From Schizophyllum amplum (taxonomy: Eukaryota > Basidiomycota > Agaricomycetes > Agaricales > Schizophyllaceae): DNA of 64,000 nt. The notes under the pieces are model-generated. The model had not been told where the DNA came from. It worked only from the letters and a program-made list of their open reading frames with translations, and made no database searches. The stretch spans positions 169,334 through 233,333 of the forward strand of contig VDMD01000044.1 in the NCBI GenBank assembly GCA_007026445.1. Reading direction: 5' to 3'. The position numbers and the translations under genes are program-made. Shown here in pieces: positions 10,493-19,925 of the stretch. Each line of letters starts with the position of its first letter. Positions within the stretch are counted from its first letter, which is position 1.

Positions 10493-12065
10493 GTGCGTGT
10501 TACCTTCATTCTGTTCGTCGTGAAGTTCTCCTTGGTCCGGGGTGCTGTGGAGGTTTATCTGGCCATGCCGGAGGTTCTTGGTGGTGGTGGAGACCAGCAT
10601 CCCGGATTGACCGTCGGTTCTCGTCGTGTGTGTTCTCCCTCACATCTCGTGGCATTCCTTAACCCTCACGTCACGTCGCCTCTCGGTTTCCTTTCACGTT
10701 GCGTCGCGTTCGTCCACGCTCATGTCTCATTGCGTCCCTCACGTCTCGTTGCGTACCTCAGCTCCCATCGTGTTCGTTCACGGCGCTCACGTCCTTTTGT
10801 TCGCTTTGTTGTCATCGCCCTTTGACCCTCGAGCCTTGACGCACTCGTCCGGGGCCCTCACGTCGCGCCGTCCGCTTCCCCTCATGTCTTTTCGCATTTG
10901 TTTCCTCTCATGTCTCGTCGCAGTCGTTTCCTCTATTCGTTTCCTCTAATGGCTCGTCGCATTCGTTCCCTCTCCCGCCTCGTTGCATTCGTTCCCTCTC
11001 CCGCCTCATCGCATTCGTTTACCCCCACCTTCTGGTGCGCTCGTTCGGAACCCTCATGTCTTGTATTTCGGTCTTCGTTATGTCTCTTACTGACGAATAA
11101 GTCGCATCAGATCAAGCAAGAGGAGCGTATACCCATACGTTGTGCCGCCGACGGGACGATTGATTTGACCTCGGTGCGTGCCTTTGACCTTTCGGTTTGT
11201 GGGTCATGAACTCGTCTGTTTTGCCCGTCGCGGATTCGGCTTTTCCCCTCGCTCATCAGTCCTCACCTCATGCATCCTCGCCTCGGGCGTCCTCCCCCCA
11301 TGCATCCTCGCCGTATGCATGCCCGTTCGACGCAGCGTCTGTCTGTAATATATCCGCGTCTTTCTGCCCTTCCTCTGCACAATGCCACATCGTGTTGTGG
11401 AGTCATATCTCTTGCTCCCTGCACGACGCTGACCTCGCTTTCACCAGGATGACTGACGCGGTATTCTGTACTACCATCATGTCCTTACTCTATTCAATAT
11501 TCAAACTCGAATGTCTGTGTCGCCAATTCGTGTGTGTCGCCAATTTGTGTGTGTCGATGAAAAAATCCCTTGAGGCCATCTCGATGTCTGCTGAGGCGAA
11601 CCTCCGAAAGCAGGCACCTGCACCTGCAGAACCTGCGGGGTCTGTTGAGCCCGATGACATGTGCGTCGCGTTCGAGGGAACACAGGTGATACGTATCAGT
11701 ATTCAGGATTCAGCGCTCGAGAGCGAAGCCAGGCCAACCGCCCGTCGGAGCTCTCAGAAGGCTAGATCTCCCGCTAAGCTGCGGTGCGATATCCTGTCCT
11801 GTCGACGTCGAAGGAGGGGACTGGACTTGAAAGAGTTGACTGGACTCGAGCCTGCAGGTGAGTGCGAACCCGTCTTCCTCTCTCTCGTGTCACTGTTTGG
11901 TTGAATATACTGCTACACAGGTATGGGACAGCCGTCTCTCACCAAACTCGCGCTCGCCGTCTCTCACCAGGCTCGCGCTCGCCGTTACTGCACGCGGACC
12001 CGAGCCCTGCGAGCAGGAAATCCGAAATCGAACGTTGTATCACGTGACTTGATGACGCACGCCCA
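10493..12065. repeat. Right arm of the 7.7 kb inverted repeat
   Basis: This is the inverted counterpart of 4375-6690. It starts with the GGTGCTGTGGAGGTTTATCTGG block just 3' of the DUF7918 gene. It then carries CTCACGTC-rich repeats (10620-11040), one copy of the CGTATACCCATACG motif (about 11125) that is present four times in the left arm, a few copies of the GCATCCTCGCC unit (about 11260-11320), and the block matching 4905-5100 in reverse. Open frames here (for example 11197-11904) have no recognisable domain and their homologous frames in the left arm are disrupted, so I treat the arm as non-coding. Confidence 0.75.
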
Positions 12066-12124
12066 CAACAAACACCAACAGGAAACGGCGGAGCGCCACG
12101 AGCATGATTTGGTGATGCCTACTT

Positions 12125-12212
12125 TTTACGGTTATGACACCTATTTCTATCATGGGTCGCCTATTTCTAGCGCGGGTCGTCTATTTCTAGCGCGGGTCAC
12201 CTAATTCTAATG
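12125..12212. repeat. 22-bp tandem repeat, about four copies
   Basis: The unit CTATTTCTAGCGCGGGTCGT and variants repeats from about 12135 to 12212, between the end of the large inverted repeat and the next long open frame. Confidence 0.65.
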
Positions 12213-12280
12213 TGAGTGCACAGCACTATTGTAACGGCAGGTGGTGGCTTGCGCGTTTTTATTGTGTTTTATAGCCTCTG

Positions 12281-14347
12281 ATGGCATTCATTTATGGCGG
12301 TGGCCTGGTCTTGGGACACGCCTTTTTAGGGAGCGAGGGGAGCGTGGTCATCACAACGAGCGTGGTCCACCGCTTTCCTTGCCCAGCTACTCCTATCGAG
12401 AACCACTGGGCTGTCGAGAACCACTGGGCTGTCGAAGATAGCTGGTGCAGGACGCAAATCTTGATCGGAGAGACGCGTCCAGTAGATCGGAGAGACGGCG
12501 TCTGGCGCGAGATGTTCAACCGACACACGTCCTCGGCGTCCCCGGTCGTCAACACATCGGAGTACCCCATCCTGCAGTCACCGCAAGGAAGGCGCGTTCT
12601 TTTGCCCGATCACGTTTTACGGGACTACCGCGACCGCGCATCACAAGACTACCGAGACTACGCTTCACCCGTCTACCGCGACTACGCTTCATCAGACGAT
12701 GTCGCTTCACCAGACGACCACGCCTCACCAGACGACCACGCCTCACAATGGGACCGAACCCCACGACGGGACCACGCCCCACAACGGGACCACGCCTCAC
12801 TCGGATTGAACGTTGCCTCGCCATGGGGCGACGCCTCAAATCACAATGCGGGCGACGGCGCAAATCACAATGCGGGCGACGGCGCAAATCGCAACAGTGA
12901 AGGTTTTTCTGGTCGCTCCGCCCCGCCACAAATATCTCGCGGGCGTTCTTCTTCGACATCTGGATATGCGGCGCGGCCGGAGGAGACGCTGCGCTCTGCA
13001 CGGCAGGAGGGACCGCGTTCTGAGGGACCGCGCTTTATACAGCAAGAAACCCCACGTTCTGCGCGACAAGAGAGCCGACGTTCTGCGCAACAAGAGAGTC
13101 GACGTTCTGCATGGCAGGAAGCCCCACGTTCCTCATCGCGCACGGCGGCACATCCTCAACCCACTACCGCACCGAGTCGGTATCCTCCATCAGCACCGAG
13201 ACGATATCCTACATCAGCACCGAGACAATATCCTCCATCAGCGCCGAGTCAATATCCTCCATCAGCACCGTCGCCTCTACGTCCACCGCCTGCGGCGTGG
13301 CCTCGACAGCCAGTATCGTCGTCTCAACGTCCATTGCCACAATCGTTGCCTCAACGTCCTCCGCCTGCGGCGTCGTCTCAACGTTCTCAGCCTGCGACGT
13401 CGTCGCCACCAAATGTCCATCCGCGAGCGGCTACTCAGCCCCAGCGCGAGACGCGAGACACATTTCATCTGGAGACGAGACCTGGCCTGCGGCGCGAGAC
13501 GCGAGCCGTTGTTCAGCGAGAGACTATGACTACAGCTCAAGGCGAGACGGTGATCACTGAGACGGTAGCCGTCGCTCAGCGCGAGGTGCCAGACGTCGCT
13601 CAGCGCGAGACGCCAGACGTCGCTCAGCGCGACATGCCAGCCGCTACTCACCGCGGGATGCCAGCCGCTACTCAGCGCGAGATGCCAGATGTTGATCAGC
13701 GCGACACGCCAGCCTTTACTCAGCGCCGCGAGATGCCAGCCTTTCCTCAGCGAGCCTATGCCGAGCGCGAGAGGGAAGCTGCTTTTGCCTCCAGGACGCC
13801 ACGCTCTGATCCACCGATGCCCTGGCAGTATGGTCCACCGCTGCCTCACTGGTCTGCCCCGCCGACGGCTCGCCCAGCTCCGCCGACGAATCATCTAGGT
13901 CAATACAGCGCGCCTTCAGCTCGATACGACGCACCTTCGGGTCGACACGACGCGCCTTCAGGTCGGGAAAACGAGCCTTCTGGTCGATACAACACGCCAT
14001 CAGGTCGACACGGCATGCCTCCTGGTCGATATGATGCGCCTTTCGGTCGATACGGCGCGCCTTCGGCTCCACACGACGCTCCTTCTGGTCGATACGACGC
14101 GTTTTCTGGTCGATACGGCGTGCCTCCGGCTCGATACGACTCGCCTTCGGGTCGATACGGCGCGCCTTCGGGTCGATACGATGCACCTTCGGGTCAATAC
14201 AACGCACCTTCAGGTCGATATGATGCGCCTTCACCAGATTCAACTAACGTGCCTTCGCCAGATTCAACTGACGTGCCTTCACTAGATCAATCTGACGTAC
14301 CTTCGCCAGATCACGCTGACGCGTGTACATGCTGTTCGATCTGTTAG
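12281..14347 (+). CDS. Long intrinsically disordered repeat protein (putative)
   Basis: An uninterrupted ATG-to-TAG frame of 688 codons. The first ~100 residues are non-repetitive. The remainder is a succession of short in-frame tandem repeats: DYRDYAS and SPDDHA blocks (about residues 110-165), QESRRSA/QEAPRS blocks, a proline/serine/glutamine stretch containing YPPSAPR copies, QREMPAxAT/PDVAQRET blocks, then about 15 copies of a 7-residue GRYDAPS unit (21 bp, about 13900-14220), and finally PSPDSTDV copies (24 bp). No domain or signal peptide is recognisable. Support for a gene is that the different repeat families all have periods divisible by three and none breaks the frame over 2 kb. Against it, other frames of the same stretch are also long and open, and I see no homologue. 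No function is assigned. Confidence 0.45.
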   Translation: MAFIYGGGLVLGHAFLGSEGSVVITTSVVHRFPCPATPIENHWAVENHWAVEDSWCRTQILIGETRPVDRRDGVWREMFNRHTSSASPVVNTSEYPILQSPQGRRVLLPDHVLRDYRDRASQDYRDYASPVYRDYASSDDVASPDDHASPDDHASQWDRTPRRDHAPQRDHASLGLNVASPWGDASNHNAGDGANHNAGDGANRNSEGFSGRSAPPQISRGRSSSTSGYAARPEETLRSARQEGPRSEGPRFIQQETPRSARQESRRSAQQESRRSAWQEAPRSSSRTAAHPQPTTAPSRYPPSAPRRYPTSAPRQYPPSAPSQYPPSAPSPLRPPPAAWPRQPVSSSQRPLPQSLPQRPPPAASSQRSQPATSSPPNVHPRAATQPQRETRDTFHLETRPGLRRETRAVVQRETMTTAQGETVITETVAVAQREVPDVAQRETPDVAQRDMPAATHRGMPAATQREMPDVDQRDTPAFTQRREMPAFPQRAYAEREREAAFASRTPRSDPPMPWQYGPPLPHWSAPPTARPAPPTNHLGQYSAPSARYDAPSGRHDAPSGRENEPSGRYNTPSGRHGMPPGRYDAPFGRYGAPSAPHDAPSGRYDAFSGRYGVPPARYDSPSGRYGAPSGRYDAPSGQYNAPSGRYDAPSPDSTNVPSPDSTDVPSLDQSDVPSPDHADACTCCSIC

Positions 14348-14947
14348 TTGACTTCAACTCGCCACACCGCCACCCGGTCGAGCAAGTTGTTGGTGATACG
14401 ATCGCGCAGGCAGGTGAGCACTGCTACCAGTGGCCCCCCTCGACCGCGTTGGCTATTCGCGACCGTTGACTATTCACGGCCTCCCGTTTCCACCTCATTC
14501 GTGAATCGTTGTGTCTAGGAAAGCTCGTCGTTCCTACTCATCGTATACCTACGTAGCTAGCTATCGCTAATGATCCCTCGCCTTCGGAAACCCCTCCTTC
14601 TTCGCTTCCCCCGCCACTCGCTCAATGTTTTCAATACATTTCCTCACGAGTCACCATCACCTGACGCGTCGGACGGCGGACAGCCCCCGTCACCCGGTGT
14701 GGTTATATCGCGTTCACTACCACCCTGTTGCGGCATTGTCTGCTAAAATAAAACTGAGGTACGGAGTATCGTCGCGGGCTGAACAATGAATGGGCGCGGA
14801 GCAATAAAAGAACAATGGATGTAATATTTGTTCCTGCTTGCTCAATTTCTCACGATCCGATTTTCCTTCGAACCATCATCGCTTCGCGCAAATTACTGTC
14901 CAGTCGCTGTCCACTTCGGTCTGCTTCCTGATTTTTGACGCGCAACT
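14348..14947. other. Intergenic, no feature seen
   Basis: Unique-looking sequence between the repeat-protein frame and the next open frame. I see no gene, tandem repeat or terminal inverted repeat in it. Confidence 0.5.
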
Positions 14948-15484
14948 ATGCTCTCTGTGTCATGTTATCACCCCCACCCATGCGACAATCACCATCTACA
15001 CGAAGAATACAAAAGGATAGAAGTGCTGCGCGAGCTTGCTCTTCAGCTCGTAGGCCGGCGACCGTTCTCCTCGGGAACAACCCAAAAGACCACGCTCGCA
15101 ATGGTCAAAACTCGTATCGGTCCTACATTCACCACGCTCGCCTCAGAACCTCCATCTAGCGCGATCGTATACGACGAAGATCTCCTCGCTGTCGTCCTCG
15201 CGTCGTTCAAAACGTGCTACATCATCTGGAATGCCTCTAAGGCTGCAGGCAACGGAACTCTTGCGCCCATGATGCGTACACTATGGTCGCATATCATCGG
15301 CTGGTCTGTGTTCTTCCATCCCTCACAAGACCATATCATAGATGTCGACGGTCTTGGACACGCCAGATTTTTTCAAGTGGATGGCATCGTGCAGGTATAT
15401 CATATGATCATCGAGTCGGATGACCAGGCGCACGTCAAGCAGTTTCTGCACATTGCTCGTCCGACGTCGCTCTCCTCGCCCTAG
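14948..15484 (+). CDS. Hypothetical protein, possibly an N-terminal fragment
   Basis: A 178-codon frame starting at an ATG. After about residue 65 the composition becomes protein-like, with aliphatic and aromatic blocks such as LLAVVLASFKTCYIIWNASK, MMRTLWSHIIGWSVFFHPSQ and DGIVQVYHMIIESDD. This resembles helical hypothetical proteins common in Agaricomycete genomes, but I cannot name the family with confidence. The first 60 residues are less convincing and the true start may lie in another exon. Downstream pieces that could continue the protein are broken (see 16249-16698), so it may be the 5' part of a decayed gene. No signal peptide or catalytic motif is visible. Confidence 0.45.
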   Translation: MLSVSCYHPHPCDNHHLHEEYKRIEVLRELALQLVGRRPFSSGTTQKTTLAMVKTRIGPTFTTLASEPPSSAIVYDEDLLAVVLASFKTCYIIWNASKAAGNGTLAPMMRTLWSHIIGWSVFFHPSQDHIIDVDGLGHARFFQVDGIVQVYHMIIESDDQAHVKQFLHIARPTSLSSP

Positions 15485-16248
15485 GATTGATTCATGTCTC
15501 AGTCGCTTGAAGTTAAATATTCTGAAAGCTCGACACGGGCGGACTCGCGAATTCACATGAGGGTAGCGGATGGCGGCGGCCAGCGACGATGTCGAGGACC
15601 GACGCCTTCGCCTGTCTTCACGGCCACTTGCGCCGAAGCTTGCTACTACGTCTCGCCGTCAAAAGGCGTACTCATGACTCCATGTCTTGGTCTCCACTAT
15701 GACTATCAAACCGAACACGCTCTCATCCTCAGGTGACCATCCGAACTTCGCCGAGTACCCTGTTTTGTGCGCGCGCCCTCGATCGGGATGCGCATATCGT
15801 GCTCGTTGTTCCGGTTATCTGTCTACGTGCTCTCATATGTCTGCTTACCTGATTGCCAGCGTCAGTAAATGTGGTGCGCGAGAATCGTGACACGGATCGA
15901 AAGAGAGATTATGACCGACCACTGGAGATCACGCGTCGAATTCGAGGCTCAGAGAGACCGTCTTGCGCGCTCCGGTGAGAGGTACGCGGGCTCGCGGTAG
16001 GCGCTGCTGCATATGAAACTGACGTGCGTCATATTCAGCGAGATGTTCGGCAAGCTGCAATTGACCACCCACCGGCCGCGCGCCTTGTGGTAGAGCCCAC
16101 CCAGCTCTCTCCGCTCTCGCTGAACTATAGGCTCTCCGCTCTTCGGTAGTATCAGCTCTCGCTAGACCGCCTCCTCCGCCTTCACCGCTTGCCCTCCTCC
16201 TAAATTCTGCCTCGCCCATCCTCTTTGCCTTAGTCGCTCTCCTCGGTT
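15485..16248. other. Intergenic, no clear feature
   Basis: Only short overlapping frames without recognisable domains. No repeats of note. It might contain missing exons of the decayed hypothetical gene that starts at 14948, but nothing shows this directly. Confidence 0.4.
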
Positions 16249-16698
16249 ATGCGCCAGTCTGCGCATTTCTCCTCGCCTCTTCCGGATACTAGGCGACAGA
16301 CTGCGATGTCAGACACGACGTCTTCGACAATGCAAAAGCAGACGCTTCTTCTGTCGGTATGGGAGACCCTTGACATGCCTGCGAGATGTGGGCCAACTGG
16401 GGAGCTTATCCTCATGACGTGCGGCACGTCGGCGGAGCTGCAGCGCACGCACACTGCGCAGAACAAGCGGGTCGACGTCATCTCCAGCGTCTTTCTTGAA
16501 GCGGCCGAACGAGGATAAAGGGAGTTGTGGGTGCATGTGCTGGTTATTCCGTCGATACAACTGCGCTCGATGGTGACCGCACGTCTCACGTCTGTATACG
16601 AGGCCGTCGTCACGGGCACCAGTTTCGACTCCACCCAGTCACTCGAGATGCGCCATATCTTCGTCGACAATGTATGGGCAGGGGTAAATCAACGGTGA
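16249..16698 (+). pseudogene. Broken hypothetical coding remnant
   Basis: One frame reads through 16249-16515, meets TAA at 16516-16518, and then continues open in the same frame to a TGA at 16696-16698. The part after the stop is protein-like (blocks LWVHVLVIPSIQLRSMV, LTSVYEAVVTG and LEMRHIFVDNVWAG), which suggests a once-continuous gene with a nonsense mutation. No splice pair removes the stop neatly. Function unknown. It may belong with the frame at 14948. Confidence 0.35.
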
Positions 16699-17226
16699 GC
16701 CGGATTCAGAGTGCCGACCTCCACGGCGGCTTGACGCGCGACTTCAGCGGCATTGAAGCGAACTGCGACTAAGACGGGGACTTGAAGCGTGAGTCCAACG
16801 GCAACTCGACGCGCGACTTGAGCTGAATGCCAAAGAGCGAACCCCCGTGCAGCTCTCTTCTCACGTTGGACATCTCGTTCGCGAGGGACAAGGTCACGGA
16901 GAATATCTAGGCTACGATCCGGCCCGAGCTGAGCATCTGCATCAATCCACAGCCCGGACTTGTAAGTTCTTCGCCTTCTTTCTCCGCCGTTGTTGTGGCT
17001 GAGCAGGCTTCATCCCCAGTGTCCACTATCCCTGGATTCTACGACGCCGGGTAGCTCCTACGGCGCGGGTGGCTCCGACGTCAGTGCAGAGGAAGTCGAT
17101 GTCGACGGGTGATTTCGAAGTCAGTGCAGATGAAGTCGATGTCGACGGGTGATTTCGATGTGGAGCTCGCAGGTCTCTCGGCCGGCATCGCGTCAAATCC
17201 ATTTGCACAACTGTCTCGAGGCCGCG
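16699..17226. other. Intergenic with a 44-bp direct duplication
   Basis: At about 17078-17160 a 44-bp segment containing GTCGATGTCGACGGGTGATT is present twice in tandem. The rest contains GACGCGCGACTT/GGCGGCTTGACG imperfect repeats at about 16720-16820. No gene is supported. Confidence 0.55.
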
Positions 17227-18209
17227 CTACAGTTCAGCTCCAAAGCTGTCAGTATGGCTTCGTCGCCGTCTCGAGCGTTTGCCTGCAGCAGTTGAACACC
17301 GACTTTCGCCTCCTCTGACTATCTCGCCTGCAACTTCCAGGTTCCGCAGCCCACGTCTCATGTGTGCGTATTGCCTTTCAATGTACCATTGTTTCCATTT
17401 CTGACGCGAGTCCAATAGCTTCGAGGGTATCGCGAGCGAGTACGATACGTCGCGGGAAAGAGGGCTACGGACGACCACTCGAAATCGCTTGATTGCAACG
17501 CTCCTCATATGCTCGACCCCAGCGACCCGCAAATGTTCGACGGCAGTGACATGTACGAGCTGAATGCGCGCGGGAGGTATCATGCCGTGGTCATCGACTC
17601 GTCTTCTACGCTGGCATCTCCTCGGGCAGTACTTCGGCGACGACCTTGCCAAGGTCGAGGCGAAACGCAGATGGATTACGTCGATCCTTGGCTGGCTTGG
17701 AGATATCTTCGGAAGCGCATTTCGACAGCGTCCTGCAGAACCCTACAGACGACGTCGCGGATCTTGCTTTGTTATGGCCCTGCGCGGGGGCGCGGCTGTC
17801 GTGTAGACAGTTCTAGAGCTCCAAGCAGGCCTCCATCACCGCCTTTGTGCTTTTGAATGTTATCTCCTTCGTCGTCAGTCACTGTAGTAGGCGGGCGAAC
17901 CGATGAGTCGTCTTCAGACATCTCGTCTGCATCGAGCGCTTCGATCGCAGTGAAGGCCCACGATTTCAGAAGAGGCCCTAGATACGGATATAGCAAATCG
18001 CGGACGAGCTCGCGAGACAAAGTGTCGAAAGAGACGGCATTTCGGCGATGGGGCACGTGCCGCAGGCCGAGGTGGCGTTGCCGCGCCGCGCGTCGCGCCT
18101 TTGTTGCGTCTTTCCTCCTGCGTCCATCCTCATCGTCCGCGAATCCTAATACCTTGACCTTAGGACAGTAGAAAGGTGCGTCGTGCCACGACAAGTGGCT
18201 CACGCTCAT
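17227..18209 (-). CDS. Hypothetical protein, copy 1 (divergent from F-box copy 1)
   Basis: Two reverse-strand open segments, 18209-17772 and 17652-17227, in different frames. They are joined as one continuous frame in the second copy at 41026-41814, so an intron or indel separates them here; this copy has about 25 extra bases near 17700. Conserved in both copies are LSRELVRDLLYPYLGPLLKS, TDDEGDNIQKHK and DHGMIPPARI, then VKRFRVV-type and SRDVS blocks and a WYIERQYAHMRRG block. No known domain is recognised. The ATG at 18209 lies only 43 bp from the F-box start on the other strand, so the two may share a promoter. It may be a decayed gene, since the N-terminal frames of the two copies disagree. 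Confidence 0.45.
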
Positions 18210-18252
18210 AGCTCAGCCATCGAACTCATAGCGCACATATCGAAGATCCCAG
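18210..18252. promoter_or_regulatory. Very short divergent intergenic region
   Basis: Only 43 bp separate the proposed reverse-strand start at 18209 and the F-box ATG at 18253. In the inverted second copy the corresponding gap is 122 bp (40904-41025) because a different start codon is open there. If both genes are transcribed, their 5' UTRs must overlap or the true hypothetical start lies further in. Confidence 0.35.
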
Positions 18253-19608
18253 ATGCAAGACTGCGCTCCGCCGGCGGCGTCTCGACTTCCAGCGCTGCTC
18301 AAAGGGCCCATCACGCAGGAAGATTACGCCTCCCCTTCTATCTCTCTCATTCACGAGCTCCCCGAGGAACTCCTCTCAGAAATCTTTGTTGTCTTCGTAT
18401 CTCTGTGGCCACCGGAAGATCGTGCGCGTGTGGCGATCAGTACGGTCGCAAGCGTGTCTCCGCTATGGCGGATGGTGGCGTGGAGCACCCCGGCCCTGTG
18501 GACGTGCATTGACGTCAGTCCTCACCGTGGCTCACATCCCTGGGACATGCTCCTCGACGCTCAGATCCAAGCGTCCGGACAGCTTCCCCTCCAAGTGCAT
18601 GTCCGTCGATGCCCGATTGACTGGAAAATCCTCGAGCGGCTCAGACCATTCACATCGCGGTGGCAGGAGGCCTACCTAGTCGGCTCGTGCAAGACCTTCA
18701 CACAGATCCCTGACGTATATTCAGCGATAACCCCCGCCGGCACGCGTATGCCCTTCGCGCAGATCCCTCTTACATTCCCCTCCCTCACTCACGCCACGAT
18801 TTGCCTGCGATCGGATTTCGAACTTTACCCACAATCTAACCCACTCTTATTCCTCGACCGCGCTCCGGCTCTGCGATCACTATGCCTCGAGGCCACGTTC
18901 GATTTACCCGAGATCCAGGCATGGGTGTCGCTGCTGTTCCCAACCATCCCCTACCTCGCGAATCTCACCGACCTGCGTATCGACGGCCCAGTGTCGTACG
19001 CTGAGGCATTCAATAATGTGCTACAGCAGGTGTCTGAGCCGCTGCAGCGCTTATCCCTCTTCGCTGGCAAGTTCAGAGACATCAAGATGGATCTGCCAAG
19101 GATCCAGATGCCCAACCTGCGCGCGGTCGACCTCAACATTCACGCCCACCATATCCTTCATTACATCAACGCCCCAGCAGTCGAAAGCGTGGCGTTGCGC
19201 AACATACCGGAGGGTGGAAGATATCCACTTCAATGCCTCGTCGAATTCCTTCATGCCGCCTCTCCGCCTCTGCGCACCCTCGAGATCAGCAATGTCGCGT
19301 GCGGCGCAGAGTTCGACGACCCGATGCTACCGGAATACCACCGGCTGCTAGACGGCGTCCGCAAGCTGACGGTTCGAGAGGGCGGGTCACTTCTCGAGGA
19401 CGCACTGCTGAACGACATGCTTGGCACGCCAGACGTCGCGCCGCTGTTCCCGCAACTCGAGGAGCTCGTCTTGCATATCCCGCGTTCCCCGGTCTACGAG
19501 GAAACGCGGAGGGTTGCGCTCGCTCTGATTGCCTCGAGAAAGACCGCGACGGTGTGCGGCGGGCTCCAGGTCAAGGCGCTGCGTCACTGCGATATAGTCG
19601 AAGTGTGA
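18253..19608 (+). CDS. F-box protein, copy 1
   Basis: Intronless frame of 451 codons beginning at an ATG. Residues about 30-90 carry an F-box: ISLIHELPEELLSEIF followed by a hydrophobic stretch and WRMVAWSTPALWTCIDV, the usual fungal F-box ending. The rest is a divergent leucine-rich-repeat-like tail (for example NLTDLRIDG, LQRLSLFAGK, NLRAVDLNI, LRTLEISNV and LEELVLHIP). By family it would be a substrate adaptor for an SCF ubiquitin ligase, binding Skp1 through the F-box; the target is unknown. A highly similar inverted copy at 39530-40903 is also intact, so the pair is a recent segmental duplication. Importin alpha lies convergently downstream. Confidence 0.85.
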   Translation: MQDCAPPAASRLPALLKGPITQEDYASPSISLIHELPEELLSEIFVVFVSLWPPEDRARVAISTVASVSPLWRMVAWSTPALWTCIDVSPHRGSHPWDMLLDAQIQASGQLPLQVHVRRCPIDWKILERLRPFTSRWQEAYLVGSCKTFTQIPDVYSAITPAGTRMPFAQIPLTFPSLTHATICLRSDFELYPQSNPLLFLDRAPALRSLCLEATFDLPEIQAWVSLLFPTIPYLANLTDLRIDGPVSYAEAFNNVLQQVSEPLQRLSLFAGKFRDIKMDLPRIQMPNLRAVDLNIHAHHILHYINAPAVESVALRNIPEGGRYPLQCLVEFLHAASPPLRTLEISNVACGAEFDDPMLPEYHRLLDGVRKLTVREGGSLLEDALLNDMLGTPDVAPLFPQLEELVLHIPRSPVYEETRRVALALIASRKTATVCGGLQVKALRHCDIVEV

Positions 19609-19925
19609 ATCACACCGAACAGTTTGACATCGTACGGTCGGTCGCAGGAGAAGGGAGGCCCTGCGGTCGGCGGTCGCGGTACGCTACAATCGATGGCGCG
19701 TAGGACGAGGCATTGACGAAGCGGGGTAATACTGGTTTACAGTACGACTCGTATAGAATATCAGAGGAAGTGTAACGTTTTGGGAGAATACTTATGAACA
19801 TGACCTCGAGCAGACGCAAAGATTACCTAAATGCATGCAGTGACCCATGATTCCCAGCTTTATCTTCCCAAAAAAAGCAAATGATTTATACTACATACAT
19901 ACGTGGCTTGCATAGCGCACCTCAA

